DNA from: Thiohalocapsa sp. PB-PSB1
GTDB lineage: Bacteria > Pseudomonadota > Gammaproteobacteria > Chromatiales > Chromatiaceae
Direction of reading: 5' to 3'
Length of the DNA: 64,000 nt
Assembly (NCBI GenBank): GCA_016745215.1
Contig: CP050890.1
Coordinates: forward strand, 3,410,001-3,474,000
Position 1 is the first letter of the stretch; every line of letters begins with the position of its first letter. This document shows positions 9,709 through 18,848 of this stretch, piece after piece. A program made the translations under genes and the position numbers. The notes under the pieces were generated by a model. The model was not told where the DNA came from. It was given only the letters and a program-made list of their open reading frames with translations, and did not search any database.

Positions 9709-9938
9709 GCTGAAACAGGATCAAGTTCAACATATATTTCGTTCCGACAAGAGCGGGCAGCGTACTTTAGGCAAGCATGAATATCTTCTCTTGTTAGATG
9801 GGTATAATCCTCAAGAATCTCCGCTTCAGAAACATCTGAGGCTAACAATTCTAGGATAAACTCCACGGATAACCTTGTTCCTTGTACTATCGGTTTTCCG
9901 CCAAGTATTTTTGGATTGGCTGTGATGCGTTCAATCAT
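9705..9938 (-). CDS. DUF433 antitoxin-type protein
   Basis: 77 residues with the DUF433 signature: ITANPKILGGKPIVQGTR followed by a helix-turn-helix-like segment, and LTREDIHACLKYA near the C-terminus. DUF433 proteins pair with DUF5615 PIN-like proteins and are regarded as antitoxins. The downstream partner starts within its last codons. The cassette's start lies near the attC-like site b at 10010-10128; about 70 bp of leader would hold its promoter. Confidence 0.82.
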   Translation of the reverse strand: MIERITANPKILGGKPIVQGTRLSVEFILELLASDVSEAEILEDYTHLTREDIHACLKYAARSCRNEIYVELDPVSA

Positions 9939-10009
9939 ATACGTGCCTCATACATATACTTCTTTATCATGATTGTGGGCTCGACTTGCTTTTACTGACC
10001 CTTGATTGC

Positions 10010-10128
10010 GCTAACGTTTAGTTAAAACGTTTAGTTAACCTGCCGAGCCCGCGCCGGTCGGGCCGCGAGCGCGAAGCGCCGCGGTGCCCGACCGGCGCGG
10101 GCTCGGCAGGTTCAACGCCCTGTTAGAT
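10010..10128 (-). other. attC-like site b
   Basis: Minus strand: tCTAAC core at one end, GTTAGC at the other, long stem pairing aacctgccgagcccgcgcc with its complement, and a GC-rich loop. The R' side carries a duplicated 13-bp segment (aacgtttagttaa twice), so the spacer next to the core is abnormally long. It terminates the IS91 cassette 10388-11632. Confidence 0.8.
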
Positions 10129-10387
10129 TAAAACATTTTTTTGGTTCGCTTCAGTGTCCGTCTCAGCGAACCGCTATGTGGATTCTACAACAGTCAAGCC
10201 CTGGGTGGGGCCTGGAAACTCCCGCTGATGTTGGCGCAGTTGCACGAGCAAGGCTCCGTTGCGCGCGCTCGGTCCCGCGGGCGCAGCGATTTCGCATGGA
10301 GCACAACGGTTTTTCGCTCACCGCGGTCGCGTCGCAACATAGCAGCACTGTCCCGAGCCGATGCGGATCGAGTGGAGGAGATGTGCA

Positions 10388-11632
10388 TCAGGCCGCCTCG
10401 CACGCAAGCGGCGGGTCTTGGCCGCGAGCGGGTCCAATGGTGGGCGCAAGGTCGCGCTGACGTCGTAGCCGTCCGCCGCAGCTCGGGCAGACGTGGATGT
10501 CTTTGCCGGTCAGGCGTTGCAGCAAGACGTCGTAGGGCTCGCGCACTTTGGTCGTCGTCACCGGCGCTAGGCCAAGCAGCGCTTTGGCACGATTGAGCTT
10601 GGTCGCGCGGTGTCCGCAGGCGAGCAGTCCGTAGTGGCGGATGCGGGTGAAGCGCGGCGGCAGGATGTGCAGCGTGAACCGCCGGATGAATTCGTTGGCG
10701 TCCAGCGTCATCACTTTGGTCTTGGCGCCGTCTTTATAGTCTTTCCAGGTGAAGGTGACTTTGCCGTCGGCAAGATTGAGGATGCGGTGGTTGCTGATGG
10801 CAATGCGGTGGGTGTATCGCCCGAGGTAGTCGATGATCTGTTGCGGTCCGCCGAACGGGGGTTTGGCGTAGACCACCCAGTCGTGCTCGCGCAGTGCCTT
10901 GCGCAACGCGGCGAAGTGCGCGCCCGGCGGTGTCTTCAGCTCGCCTGTGGTATGCGCGTGCTCCAGGTGCTCGAGGTAGTTTCCGCGGAAGACCTTGGAC
11001 AGCGCTTTGACCGGGAATAACCAGTCACGATGCGGGCAGGGTTTGAACTGTTCGCCATCGAACGCTAAAGCTCCGCCTGGGACGATGCAGTGCAGATGGA
11101 TGTGGCGCTCCATCGTCTGGCCCCAGGTGTGCAGCACGGCGGTGATGCCGAGGGTTCCGTTCCAATGACGAGCGGCAAAGGCTTGCAGGGTGTCCGTTGC
11201 GCTGGCGAACAGCAGGTCGTAAATCAGTTTGTCGTTCCACCCCACCCAGTCGTTGATCGCATGCGGCAGCGTGAAGACGGTATGAAAATAGGGCACCGGC
11301 AGCAGTTCGTCTTTGCGCGCTTCGATCCAGCGCGCTTTCTCCAGCCCTTGACATTTCGGGCAGTGGCGGTCGCGACAGGAGTTGTAGCTGTTGTAAAGGG
11401 TGCCGCAGTCAGTGCAGTAGTCGATGTGCCCGCCCAGCGCCGCGGTGCGGCAGTTTTGGATGGCACTGAGTACCTTGTGCACGTGCAGCGGATGGGAGTG
11501 CTCGTGCAGGGAGTCGGGCAAATGCGCGCGCAGGATGTCGGCGACTTCGAACGTCGGTCTCTGCTTGGAGCCGGAGTGCGTGTGTCCCGCTCTATGATGG
11601 GGAGTTGGAGAGGAAAGGAATGGCGATGCCAT
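10388..11632 (-). CDS. IS91-family transposase inside the cassette array
   Basis: 414 residues, full length for the family. Order: N-terminal helical region, zinc ribbon (CTDC, NSCRDRHCPKC near residue 95), the HUH motif HIHLH near 185, a YLGRYTHRIAISN segment with the catalytic Tyr near 285, then LPPRFTRIRHYGLL and a C-terminal CPSCGG zinc pair. It cuts single-stranded DNA and transposes by a rolling-circle-like mechanism. The gene lies on the minus strand between attC-like sites b and c, in the orientation of a cassette gene. It is about 45% similar by eye to the other array IS91 proteins but clearly a different subtype. No frameshift seen. Confidence 0.88.
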   Translation of the reverse strand: MASPFLSSPTPHHRAGHTHSGSKQRPTFEVADILRAHLPDSLHEHSHPLHVHKVLSAIQNCRTAALGGHIDYCTDCGTLYNSYNSCRDRHCPKCQGLEKARWIEARKDELLPVPYFHTVFTLPHAINDWVGWNDKLIYDLLFASATDTLQAFAARHWNGTLGITAVLHTWGQTMERHIHLHCIVPGGALAFDGEQFKPCPHRDWLFPVKALSKVFRGNYLEHLEHAHTTGELKTPPGAHFAALRKALREHDWVVYAKPPFGGPQQIIDYLGRYTHRIAISNHRILNLADGKVTFTWKDYKDGAKTKVMTLDANEFIRRFTLHILPPRFTRIRHYGLLACGHRATKLNRAKALLGLAPVTTTKVREPYDVLLQRLTGKDIHVCPSCGGRLRRQRDLAPTIGPARGQDPPLACEAA

Positions 11633-11727
11633 TGCGTGTGCTTATTCTTTTTCTTGTTTATTGTTTATTTCAGCGCCGGTGCTGCTTTGTCTCGGGTGTG
11701 GTCTCTTCCAACGCGATAGCGTTTTAA

Positions 11728-11808
11728 TCTAACGTTACAGACAGCCCGCGCCAAACTGCGAAGCGACGCCCCGCAGTTTGGCGTCGGCGCTGGGCTGCTT
11801 GTTGGGCG
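11728..11808 (-). other. attC-like site c
   Basis: 81 bp. Minus strand reads GCCCAAC...GTTAGA with a stem of gcccgcgccaaactgcg type and a short loop. It closes the ParE/antitoxin cassette (11928-12569). Confidence 0.85.
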
Positions 11809-11927
11809 ATCATTTCGACTGTTCATTAAAAAGGGCTCTGACCACTTTTTCCGCTCCTTTTTCCGCTGACCCCTTTTTCCGACCCCTTTTTCCGGGCCAA
11901 ACGCTCGGGCTGGTGCACTTGTTCGGC

Positions 11928-12346
11928 TCACGTTCTTGCTTGCCATACAGAGGGGTTTCTCCTTTGATGCAAAACGCCAATTATTACTACATCCCGCTTC
12001 GCCTTGACGAAATAAATGGCCTTGATCATAAACCCGTCCAGAGCCGTAGCCCGGTGGGAGCGGCGTCCTCGCCGCGACTGGGCGCCCGTCGCGCCGAGGA
12101 CGGCGCTCCCACAGCGGTGGACGGACTTACGATCAAGGCCAAATAAATGGAATACGGGAAGCGGTTGCAAAGGGCTCGGCGAACGTTCTGATACACATTC
12201 GGATATAGATCCGGATTATCGTCAATGCTTTCCAATTTGGCTTGAATCTCAGCAACAAACTTTCGCCCGAGATTTGGGCGCGCATCTTCATACCATTCAT
12301 ATGCTTCCTTGATGTCTTGTTCAGCCTCCCGGCGAACTATTAGCAT
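11928..12346 (-). pseudogene. RelE/ParE-family toxin split by a MITE
   Basis: The 5' part (12346 to about 12149) encodes a ParE-type toxin: EAEQDIKEAYEWYE, LGRKFVAEI, NPDLYPNVY and RFPYSIY. At 12018-12140 a 123-bp inverted-repeat element is inserted with an 8-bp duplication, so the native frame runs into unrelated sequence. Removing the insert and one duplication restores IYFVKAKRDVVIIGVLHQRR, the classic C-terminal strand of RelE/ParE toxins, ending at 11928. The insertion therefore removes the C-terminal strand and probably the activity, while the antitoxin gene just upstream stays intact. Confidence 0.85.
12018..12140. mobile_element. 123-bp MITE with 8-bp target duplication
   Basis: Ends are inverted repeats beginning ggccttgatc(a/g)taa. 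The flanks are an exact 8-bp duplication AAATAAAT (12010-12017 and 12141-12148). The centre is an imperfect palindrome (gtgggagcggcgtcctcg / cgaggacggcgctcccac). The right terminal 30 bp match the right terminus of the DUF6399-type IS (30047-31948) at 26 positions, and both make 8-bp duplications, so it is probably mobilised by that transposase family. Confidence 0.85.
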
Positions 12347-12353
12347 CGCGGAA

Positions 12354-12569
12354 TCAGCCCAAAATCCTTTCCTTTACGTCTTTCCAAGGAGAGCCCTCCC
12401 TTGGATTCGCATGGTATGCAGCGAGACGTTGGTCCAATTCATCTTTGTGCCATTGTGGGATTTCCACTGATTCTGGCAATTCCGCAATTGAATCCCAGAT
12501 ATCTTCAACAAGCTGGATTCGCTCTTGGATCGGCATCTCCGCTATGTCCGAAGCCGTGATAGTGGTCAT
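12354..12569 (-). CDS. Antitoxin of the RelB/StbD-like addiction-module family
   Basis: 71 residues with the addiction-module component pattern (TIGR02574-like): MPIQERIQLVEDIWDSI, a PQWHKDELDQRLA segment and a C-terminal GSPWKDVKERI. It neutralises a ParE/RelE partner. Its stop is 8 bp before the start of the interrupted toxin, matching the usual antitoxin-toxin order. The gene looks intact although the toxin is broken. Confidence 0.85.
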   Translation of the reverse strand: MTTITASDIAEMPIQERIQLVEDIWDSIAELPESVEIPQWHKDELDQRLAAYHANPREGSPWKDVKERILG

Positions 12570-12605
12570 GACATTGCCTCCAGTGAGAGGATTGGGCTAT
12601 TTGCT

Positions 12606-12695
12606 GCCGAACGTCAACCGCAGCCCGACGCCAAACTGCGGCGACGCGCGAAGCGCCCGCCGCAGTTTGGCGTCGGGCTGGCGGGCTTTTTGGGC
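12606..12695 (-). other. attC-like site d
   Basis: 90 bp; minus strand reads GCCCAAA (core altered from AAC), then a stem matching agcccgacgccaaactgcgg, and GTTCGGC at the far end. It closes the first DUF4160-DUF2442 cassette (12744-13276). The altered core may reduce recombination. Confidence 0.75.
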
Positions 12696-12743
12696 GAATT
12701 CATTCATCCAAGGCGTTTCAATTGAGCCTGGAACCTTGCCTAC

Positions 12744-12998
12744 TTACGCCATTGTTGGGCGAGTAATCTTGATGCACTTAGTGTAAATGAATTCGGGATC
12801 TAGATCGATTCCGCTCGGCCACTCAACGCTGTCAAAAGAGACACGCACCTGACTAAATATCTCGGGATCTTGTATCCTCTTGAATATGCCGAAATCCAAA
12901 AATGGCTTCATATCAAGGTGACCGCTTTCGTCATTATCAAATTTGATGAACAAAATATAGTTGGCCTGAGCCGATACGTACTTAACAGAAGGGTGCAT
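12744..12998 (-). CDS. DUF2442 protein
   Basis: 84 residues. MHPSVKYVSAQANY, FDNDESGHLDMKPFLDFGIF and VEWPSGIDLDPEFIY match the DUF2442 family of small proteins of unknown mechanism that usually sit beside DUF4160 genes. Together they are suspected toxin-antitoxin modules; that is family context, not proof. It follows a DUF4160 gene on the same strand with about 60 bp between. Confidence 0.8.
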   Translation of the reverse strand: MHPSVKYVSAQANYILFIKFDNDESGHLDMKPFLDFGIFKRIQDPEIFSQVRVSFDSVEWPSGIDLDPEFIYTKCIKITRPTMA

Positions 12999-13060
12999 GG
13001 CGTGCCTCGCTAATGCAGCGGCGGAATCCTGAAGGGCTCTTCGCCGTTCATCACAAGATT

Positions 13061-13276
13061 CTAGTCAGCCATCAAGTCCTCTTGATGCAATTCCGCCCAC
13101 GCCAAGACCAGTTTCGCTTGCTTCTTTGGCAGGTTTCCCTCTTTGATCTCGCAAGTGTTGATGTCAACCACAGCTTTGTGTTCCCCATAGTAAACATGAA
13201 AATGGGGCGGCGGATGTTCGCCGGGAGCGTAATACATCCTGATGATGAGACCGTAGAACATCGATATGGTTGGCAT
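13061..13276 (-). CDS. DUF4160 protein
   Basis: 71 residues. MPTISMFYGLIIRMYY, HPPPHFHVYYGEH and WAELHQEDLMAD are the DUF4160 signature. The conserved HxHxx(Y) strand and terminal acidic helix are intact. First gene of a two-gene cassette with DUF2442 downstream; the same order recurs at 13933-13452 and 19118-18603. Confidence 0.85.
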   Translation of the reverse strand: MPTISMFYGLIIRMYYAPGEHPPPHFHVYYGEHKAVVDINTCEIKEGNLPKKQAKLVLAWAELHQEDLMAD

Positions 13277-13298
13277 GATCTCGTTCTAGCCTGTCTGC

Positions 13299-13397
13299 GC
13301 CCAACGTTTAACGTTAAGCCTGGCCCGCCGCCCGTTGCCGCGCCGTCGCTTCGCTCCGGCGCGGCAACGGGCGGTCGGGCCGAGGCGCTTGTTGGGC
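13299..13397 (-). other. attC-like site e
   Basis: 99 bp. Minus strand GCCCAACAAGCGCCTCGG at one end and AACGTTGGGC at the other, with a long ggcccgaccgcccgttgccgc stem. The asymmetry (AACAAGCGCC start, ACGTTGGGC end) resembles Vibrio-type attC and fixes the orientation of the array. It closes the second DUF4160-DUF2442 cassette. Confidence 0.88.
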
Positions 13398-13451
13398 GAC
13401 TATTCGGCCCGTCGAGTTAATGGTGATCTGTCCCAATCTTGCTCCACTTCT

Positions 13452-13688
13452 TCAAGCAACCTTTTCTTCACGATCGACTCGCAGCATCTCCTCAACATCA
13501 AGATGCATATCAAGGTCCGACCACTCAATCATGGTATTCCTCGCAATGAGCTTCTTGTTCGCCTTTTGCAGTTCTGTTGCGGAGAGTAACGTTGGATACC
13601 ACGCCAACGGCGTTGAAATAATTCGCCCATCGTCCAACTCCACATGAAGATAAGCAGCGTCTAGCGTGACGCGTTTGCAAGTTAGCAT
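13452..13688 (-). CDS. DUF2442 protein
   Basis: 78 residues from ATG 13688. DGRIISTPLAWYPTLL, NTMIEWSDLDMHLDVEEML are typical of the DUF2442 branch carrying a PLxWYPRL motif, a different branch from the 12744-12998 protein. It begins directly after the stop of the DUF4160 gene, suggesting coupled translation. A longer start at 13715 would overlap the upstream gene and is less likely. Confidence 0.82.
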   Translation of the reverse strand: MLTCKRVTLDAAYLHVELDDGRIISTPLAWYPTLLSATELQKANKKLIARNTMIEWSDLDMHLDVEEMLRVDREEKVA

Positions 13689-13690
13689 GT

Positions 13691-13933
13691 TTAGGCCCTT
13701 AGGATTTCGTTCCACTTCTGGATCAAATACTCTCGATTGTCTTTGACAACCTGAATCACGGCCTTAAGCTCATTCGCCTTTAAATAGGAACGAACAACTC
13801 TTAGCGTTTCAATTTCAATCTTTGCAAACTCATCATCGCCCTTGAAGACGTGGACGTGCTTAGGCTCATGATCATTGGTCGGTATGATGACTTTAAACCC
13901 GCATTGCTTAGATAAATCTTTTAAAACGGGCAT
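13691..13933 (-). CDS. DUF4160 protein
   Basis: 80 residues. FKVIIPTNDHEPKHVHVFKG and AVIQVVKDNREYLIQKWNEI fit DUF4160: a His-x-His strand followed by a C-terminal helix. It is the first gene of its cassette, paired with DUF2442. AT content is visibly higher than in the flanking IS91 sequence, as expected for independently acquired cassettes. Confidence 0.8.
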   Translation of the reverse strand: MPVLKDLSKQCGFKVIIPTNDHEPKHVHVFKGDDEFAKIEIETLRVVRSYLKANELKAVIQVVKDNREYLIQKWNEILRA

Positions 13934-13990
13934 AATCGCGTCTTAACGGACGAAGCTTAATATTCTCAAACTTGGTTTGCCAGCAGAATT

Positions 13991-14044
13991 TCCTAACGAG
14001 AGCGCTCTCTACGCCGAGGCTCGTCGGCTACCGCCCGTTGTCGG
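13991..14044 (-). other. Possible degenerate attC-like site f
   Basis: Minus strand has CGACAAC at one end and GTTAGGA at the other around a small gccga/tcggc stem and a gagagcgctctc palindrome. It lies downstream of the membrane-protein gene 14172-14642, where an attC is expected. The match is weak. Confidence 0.35.
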
Positions 14045-14171
14045 GAGCCGGGCATAAGCGAAGACTCAGGCGAATATTTCCGCGATTAATTCAAAAAGGG
14101 CTCTGACCCCTTTGTCCTGTGTCCTGGGCTACTCACCTCCGGTCAAGAGCTTCTTTAGCATCCGCAAGAGA

Positions 14172-14642
14172 CTATCTCGCCTTCTTGAGCTTGTCCTCAA
14201 GGTACTTCAATAGCTCAACCATTTCTTTTTGCACAAAATCCTGCCGCAGCTGAACGATTCTCTGATTAACAAACTGTTCGAAGTGTTCGGAGAAGTCTCC
14301 GTAAAAAGCTTGAAGATTTCCGATCTGATCATGTGTGACATACTTATAAATTAGGCCTGATTTGAACATGTCATCTCCTGATCCCCGCATGACCTTTCCG
14401 AAGTCAAGCCACACTGCCCATGTATGGAGAGCCTCGCTGTTTATGGCATTTCGAAGGTCAGACACATCACCGATCCAGCGCTCGACTTGACGGAGGTTGT
14501 ACGCAACCTCAAAACGGAAGTTCTCTTTCCTCTGGTTTATAGTTCGGCGCTCGAACATTAAGTTTAGGCCGTAGGAAATGAACGTTCCGGCGATAACACC
14601 AAGGAACGCGCCGATACCCTGAGCAATTAAATCCACGTTCAT
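14172..14642 (-). CDS. Small membrane protein of unknown function (cassette gene)
   Basis: 156 residues from ATG 14642 (agagagaaa before it serves as Shine-Dalgarno). One N-terminal membrane segment (about residues 9-28, GIGAFLGVIAGTFISYGLNL) is followed by a charged cytosolic part with a coiled-coil-like helix (QRKENFRFEVAYNLRQVERW) and a Lys-rich C-terminus. No family recognised. The layout of one membrane helix plus a helical soluble domain is common in integron cassettes and in some small phage-defence effectors, but no function can be assigned. Confidence 0.7.
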   Translation of the reverse strand: MNVDLIAQGIGAFLGVIAGTFISYGLNLMFERRTINQRKENFRFEVAYNLRQVERWIGDVSDLRNAINSEALHTWAVWLDFGKVMRGSGDDMFKSGLIYKYVTHDQIGNLQAFYGDFSEHFEQFVNQRIVQLRQDFVQKEMVELLKYLEDKLKKAR

Positions 14643-14657
14643 TTTCTCTCTGTAGTT

Positions 14658-14788
14658 GCCCAACGTTAGCGTTGAGTTGCAACCGGCATGACTGGCACGG
14701 CGGTACCCGCACCACCGAGGCTGGCCTGTGGCACGGCGGTGCAGATGGTACGGACCGCCGGTTGTCAGCTCGAACGCTCTTGTTGGAC
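14658..14788 (-). other. attC-like site g (end of IS91 cassette copy A)
   Basis: 131 bp. Minus strand GTCCAACAAGAGCG... and ...CTAACGTTGGGC, stem gacaaccggcgg / gccggttgc. It is nearly identical to site r (35281-35411). Sequence identity between the two copies begins exactly at this core, which is what precise cassette movement predicts. Confidence 0.88.
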
Positions 14789-15025
14789 CTGGGCCTTTCA
14801 GACGACGTGCCGGTCTATGGAATTTCAGCGGATCGGCTGGTGAGTGTCAAGGAGGGATGGGGCGGGATGCGTGCGGCAGTTTCGGGTGTACAGCACGCTT
14901 TTTGGGCGTTTTGCCGCGGGTCGGCGTGCGGAGAATCGGGTTTGTGCGGCTTTGACGGGGTGTTTTCCGGTGTCTGAGACAGGGGGATAGCTCCGCGGCT
15001 GTGCACGGATTGGCAAGCATTCATG

Positions 15026-16263
15026 TCACGCGGCCTCGAGGTAACAGGGCGGTGGGTCGTGAAACGACAGGAGGGCGTAGACCTGGCGCAGCTTGCCTTC
15101 CCCGCACTTGGAACAGAGGCTGTAGTCGATGCCTTGTTTGGTGAGAAAGGCATCCATGTCGGCGATGAAGGGCAGATGGGGGGCGTCGAGACCGAGGCGG
15201 GCGCGGCAGGTGGTGAGCTTGTCCTTGCGGTGACCGTTGGCCAGGATGCCATAATAGCGAATGCGACGGAATTGCGGCGGCGGGATATGGGCCAGGAAAC
15301 GGCGGATGAATTCGTCGGCGGGCAGCGCCATGATCTTCTCGACCGGCGCGCCGGGTTCTCGGTTGTCGAGATACTTGAAGGTGATCGTCCCCTCGTCGAT
15401 GCTGAGAATCCGGTGATTGGCGATGGCGATGCGGTTGACGTAGCGCCCCAGATAGCGAATCAGGTGGGCGGGGTCGTCGAAGGGTTGCTTGGCATAGACC
15501 ACCCAGTCGTGGCTGCACAGCGCCTGAAGCAACGCCTCCCAGCCGGCTTTGGTGGCAAGCGCGGGCTGTCCGCTCAAGCACAGCTTGCCATGATCGTAGA
15601 GTGCTTGCAGGGCAGCGAGGAACTTGCCCCGGAAGACCTTGGACAGCGCTTCGACGCGAAACAGGAAGTGCTTGGGGGCGCGCACGAAGGCGCTGCCGTC
15701 GTTCTTGAGCGCTCCGCCGGTGACGATGCAGTGGACGTGCGGGTGGTCGTTCAGCGTCTGGCCCCAGGTATGCAGGACCATGATGATGCCCAGTTTGCCG
15801 TCCCACAGGTTCTGGGCAAAGGTTTGGAGGGTCTCTCGGCGGCGAGCGTGAACAACAGGCCGTAGACCCGCTCGGGGTTGTAGCGCGCCAGGGGGATCAG
15901 GTCATGCGGCAGGGTGAAGACGATGTGGAAGTATTGGATCGGCAACAGCTCAAGCTCGCGGGCGTCGACCCAGGCCGCTCGTTGACTCCCGCGGCACTTG
16001 GGGCAGTTGCGGTTGCGACAGCTGTTGTAGCTGATCTCGGTGTGTCCGCAATGGTCGCATTCATCGACGTGACCACCGAGTGCCGTGGTCCGGCATTTCT
16101 CGATGTCCGACATGGCCTTGTGTTGTTGGGGGGTGAGAATGTGCGTCTGCCGATAGTCGTCGCCATAGGCGCGGAAGACATCGGCGACCTCGAACTGGAT
16201 GTCCGGCGGCTCGGGTGGGAATTCCCGCTTGATTTCACGGCTCAAGCAAGTTTGGGCGTCCAT
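15026..16263 (-). pseudogene. IS91-family transposase, cassette copy A (frameshifted)
   Basis: Near-identical to the intact gene at 35649-36884, but a 2-bp insertion near 15836 (gggtctctcggc versus gggtctcggc) shifts the frame. The N-terminal part reads 16263-15751 and the rest 15781-15026. Zinc ribbon (CDHC, NRNCPKC), HUH motif HPHVH, YLGRYVNRIAIANHRIL and the C-terminal CSKC pair are all recognisable. The promoter region was also separated by the IS at 16284-18440, so this copy is doubly disabled. It lies between attC-like sites g and h as a cassette. Confidence 0.9.
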
Positions 16264-16283
16264 GCCGAGAGATTATAGTCTAG

Positions 16284-18440
16284 CCTCGATTTCCGCGGTG
16301 CTGAGTTCACCTAACAGGTGGGCTTGGCTCATCCACCGCCGTGATCGGGAGCTATGCCGGAGCGGCCGAGCGATCCAAGCCCATGATGGTAAAAGGAGTT
16401 TCGCCTCCTCTGTTGAACTTGCGACGTAGCCCGAGGAACTCAGCATGCTGCCGCAGCACCATGCGCCAGCCCATCTTTCGTTATCAAATATCAGTACTGA
16501 AACCAGGTAGACTGCAACCGCCAGATAGCGCTTGGCGCTTGGTTTTCATCCCAAAACATTGCATCTGATGAAAAACAAGCTATGCTGTGTACATGGGTAC
16601 CAGTCATGGGAAACCACTAACATCTCACCCTGATGAGGCCCGGTTTTTCCTCGAGCCGGTCAATCCCCTCCATCGCCAGTACGAGGCCCTGCGGGCCTAC
16701 TTCGTCGAGGACCTCCCGTCGGCCGAGGCGGCGCGTCGATTTGGATACACGCCGGGTGCCTTTCGGGTGCTCTGTCACCCATTTCGGCACGAGGAGAATC
16801 TTCAGGAGCGCTTCTTCCGCGAGGTCCGCCACGGCCCTCAGGCCGCGCCGGCTCGTGACCCGGTGCGCGAGCTCGTCGTCGCCTTGCGCAAGAAGAATCT
16901 CTCCGTCTACGACATCCAGCGAGAGCTCCATGCGCGCGGACATACGATCAGCATCAACTCGCTCTCGGTGCTGCTGCGCGAAGAGGGCTTCGAGCGCCTG
17001 CCGCGCCGAGGCGATGAGGAACGCCCGCACAGCGTGAAGCCGGAGCCGGCCGAGATCGCCGATGTCCGCCGGCTCGACCTCACGCCGCGCTCGTTTCGCA
17101 CGCGCGTGGCCGGACTGTTCTTGTTCGTGCCGTTGATGCAGCACTTGGACCTCGGGTAGGTTGCTGAACAAGCGCAGCTGCCCGGCTCCAAGATGGTCCC
17201 GCCCGAGCAGGCTTTGCGCAGCCTCTTGGCGCTCAAGCTCATCGGCATGGAGCGCAAAAGTCACGTCATGAATCTGGTTTTCGACGAGGGCTTGGCGCTG
17301 TTTGCCGGGCTCAATGTGATTCCCAAGCGCAGCTACCTCGCCGACTACAGCTGCAGCATCGGGGAGCAAGGCATACGACGGTTGATGGAAACGTGGTTCG
17401 AGCAGGTGCAGACTCTCGGTCTGTCGCGCAGCGCTTCACTGGACCTCGATTTCCATTCGGTACCGGCCAACTCACAGCACGAGCCGTTGGAAAAACATTA
17501 CGTGTCGCGTCGCAGCCGCAGTCAGAAGGGGGTGTTGGTGTTCTTGGCTCGCGACGCCGAACAGCGCGTGATGTGCTACGCCAACGCGCATATCCCGAAG
17601 TGCGAACAAGCCGATGAGATCCTGCGCTTCGTGGAATTCTGGAAGCAACAGACCGGCGCGCCGCCACAGGAGCTGGTCTTTGACTCCCAGCTCACCACCT
17701 ATGCCAATCTCGCTCGCCTGGATCAGCAAGAGGTCCGCTTTCTGACCCTGCGCCGGCGTACCCGCAAGCTCTTGGCCGAGATCTATGCGCGCCCCGGCTC
17801 CGCCTGGCGGCGTGTGACGCTGCGCAGCCTCACGCGCAGCTACCGAACCCCCCGCGTATACGATGAGCGCATCGCACTCGCGCGCTACGGCAAGAAACCG
17901 ATTCGGCAACTTTCCATCCTGGACCTGGGTCATGAAGCACCGACCATCCTGTTGACCAATGACATGCAGGCAACCCCAGCCACGCTGATCACCCGCTACG
18001 CGCAGCGCATGCTCATCGAGAACGGCATCGCTGAGGCGATCCACTTTTTCCACATCGACGCGCTCTCCTCCATGGTCGGTCTCAAGGTGGATTTCGACCT
18101 CCAGCTCACCCTGATGGCGAGCTCCTTGTATCGCCTGTTCGCACGCCGCCTTCCCCGCAACTACCACCACGCCACGGCGAAGGTGCTCTTCGAGAGCTTG
18201 CTCGACGTCAGCGGACGAGTCGACATTGATGAGACCCGCATCCTCGTCACTCTCGACAAGCGTGCGCACAATCCCTACCTGGTCGACAGCGGGCTCGCCG
18301 ACCAGCCCAACGCTACGCCCTGGCTCGACAACAGAGCGCTTGTGATTCAGTTCGCGTGAGCGGTTGAGCGGTTGAGCGGTTGAGCGGACACGATCCGGAG
18401 ACTTCTATGTTAGGTCAACTCCCGTCCGCGGAAATCGAGG
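16284..18440 (+). mobile_element. IS with CTAG target duplication, inserted in the IS91 cassette promoter
   Basis: Perfect 15-bp inverted ends cctcgatttccgcgg, with weaker similarity extending inward, flanked by CTAG on both sides (16280-16283 and 18441-18444). Joining the flanks restores the sequence present at the intact copy (36901) and at the truncated copy (32428), which proves the insertion. It lands directly upstream of the cassette's TATAAT box. After the transposase stop there is an 8-bp microrepeat (gcggttga, four copies). Confidence 0.9.
16587..18359 (+). pseudogene. DDE-type transposase with one in-frame stop (family not assigned)
   Basis: A single frame from 16587 to 18359 (about 590 codons) is broken by one TAG at 17157-17159. 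The N-terminal part has a helix-turn-helix (AEAARRFGYTPGAFRVL). The C-terminal part has DDE-like motifs (LDLDFHSVP, LVFDSQLTTY, and a C-terminal LIENGIAEAIHFFH segment with the late Glu). The CTAG duplication would fit IS families with YTAR targets, but I cannot name the family with confidence. Because only a single stop separates two otherwise clean halves, decay is recent; internal start at 17193 could yield a truncated protein. Confidence 0.75.
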
Positions 18441-18520
18441 CTAGCGACGTGAATGCTGTATACCCTTACAGGTATTGATGGGAGTGCCTTTTGGTTCGCT
18501 CCGGGCTTTCTATTTATTTA

Positions 18521-18608
18521 GTCCAACGTCAACCGCAGCCCGCGCCGAACTGCGGCCACGCGCGAAGCGCCGGCCGCAGTTTGGCGCGGGCTGGCGGACT
18601 CGTTAGGC
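18521..18608 (-). other. attC-like site h
   Basis: 88 bp. Minus strand GCCTAAC...GTTGGAC, stem agcccgcgccaaactgcggcc. It closes the DUF4160-DUF2442 cassette 18603-19118; the TAA stop of the DUF2442 gene lies inside the GCCTAAC core. Confidence 0.88.
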
Positions 18609-18845
18609 ATTCTCTTTGGCAGACTCTAAATACAGTGTGTCAGGACAAATATCTTGTTCGTGCGGCCAGACCACAGTACCGTCCACGACTTTGGCTTGTG
18701 CAAAATAATGGAAATTCTTAAGTTCCTTGAACACCCCGAAGTCAAGCAAGTCGGAACAGTCGTAGATTCCTGATTCGCCATTTGTGAAGACAAGATGCAA
18801 CCTGTAGTCGCGTGTGGCGGTAACTGCTTTCACTCGGGGATTCAT
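18603..18845 (-). CDS. DUF2442 protein
   Basis: 80 residues: MNPRVKAVTATRDYRLHLVF, CSDLLDFGVFKEL and VVWPHEQDICPDTLY match DUF2442 and resemble the 12744-12998 protein. It starts 3 bp after the DUF4160 stop. The stop codon is contributed by the attC core, so the open frame fills the cassette completely. Confidence 0.85.
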   Translation of the reverse strand: MNPRVKAVTATRDYRLHLVFTNGESGIYDCSDLLDFGVFKELKNFHYFAQAKVVDGTVVWPHEQDICPDTLYLESAKENA

Positions 18846-18848
18846 CGT

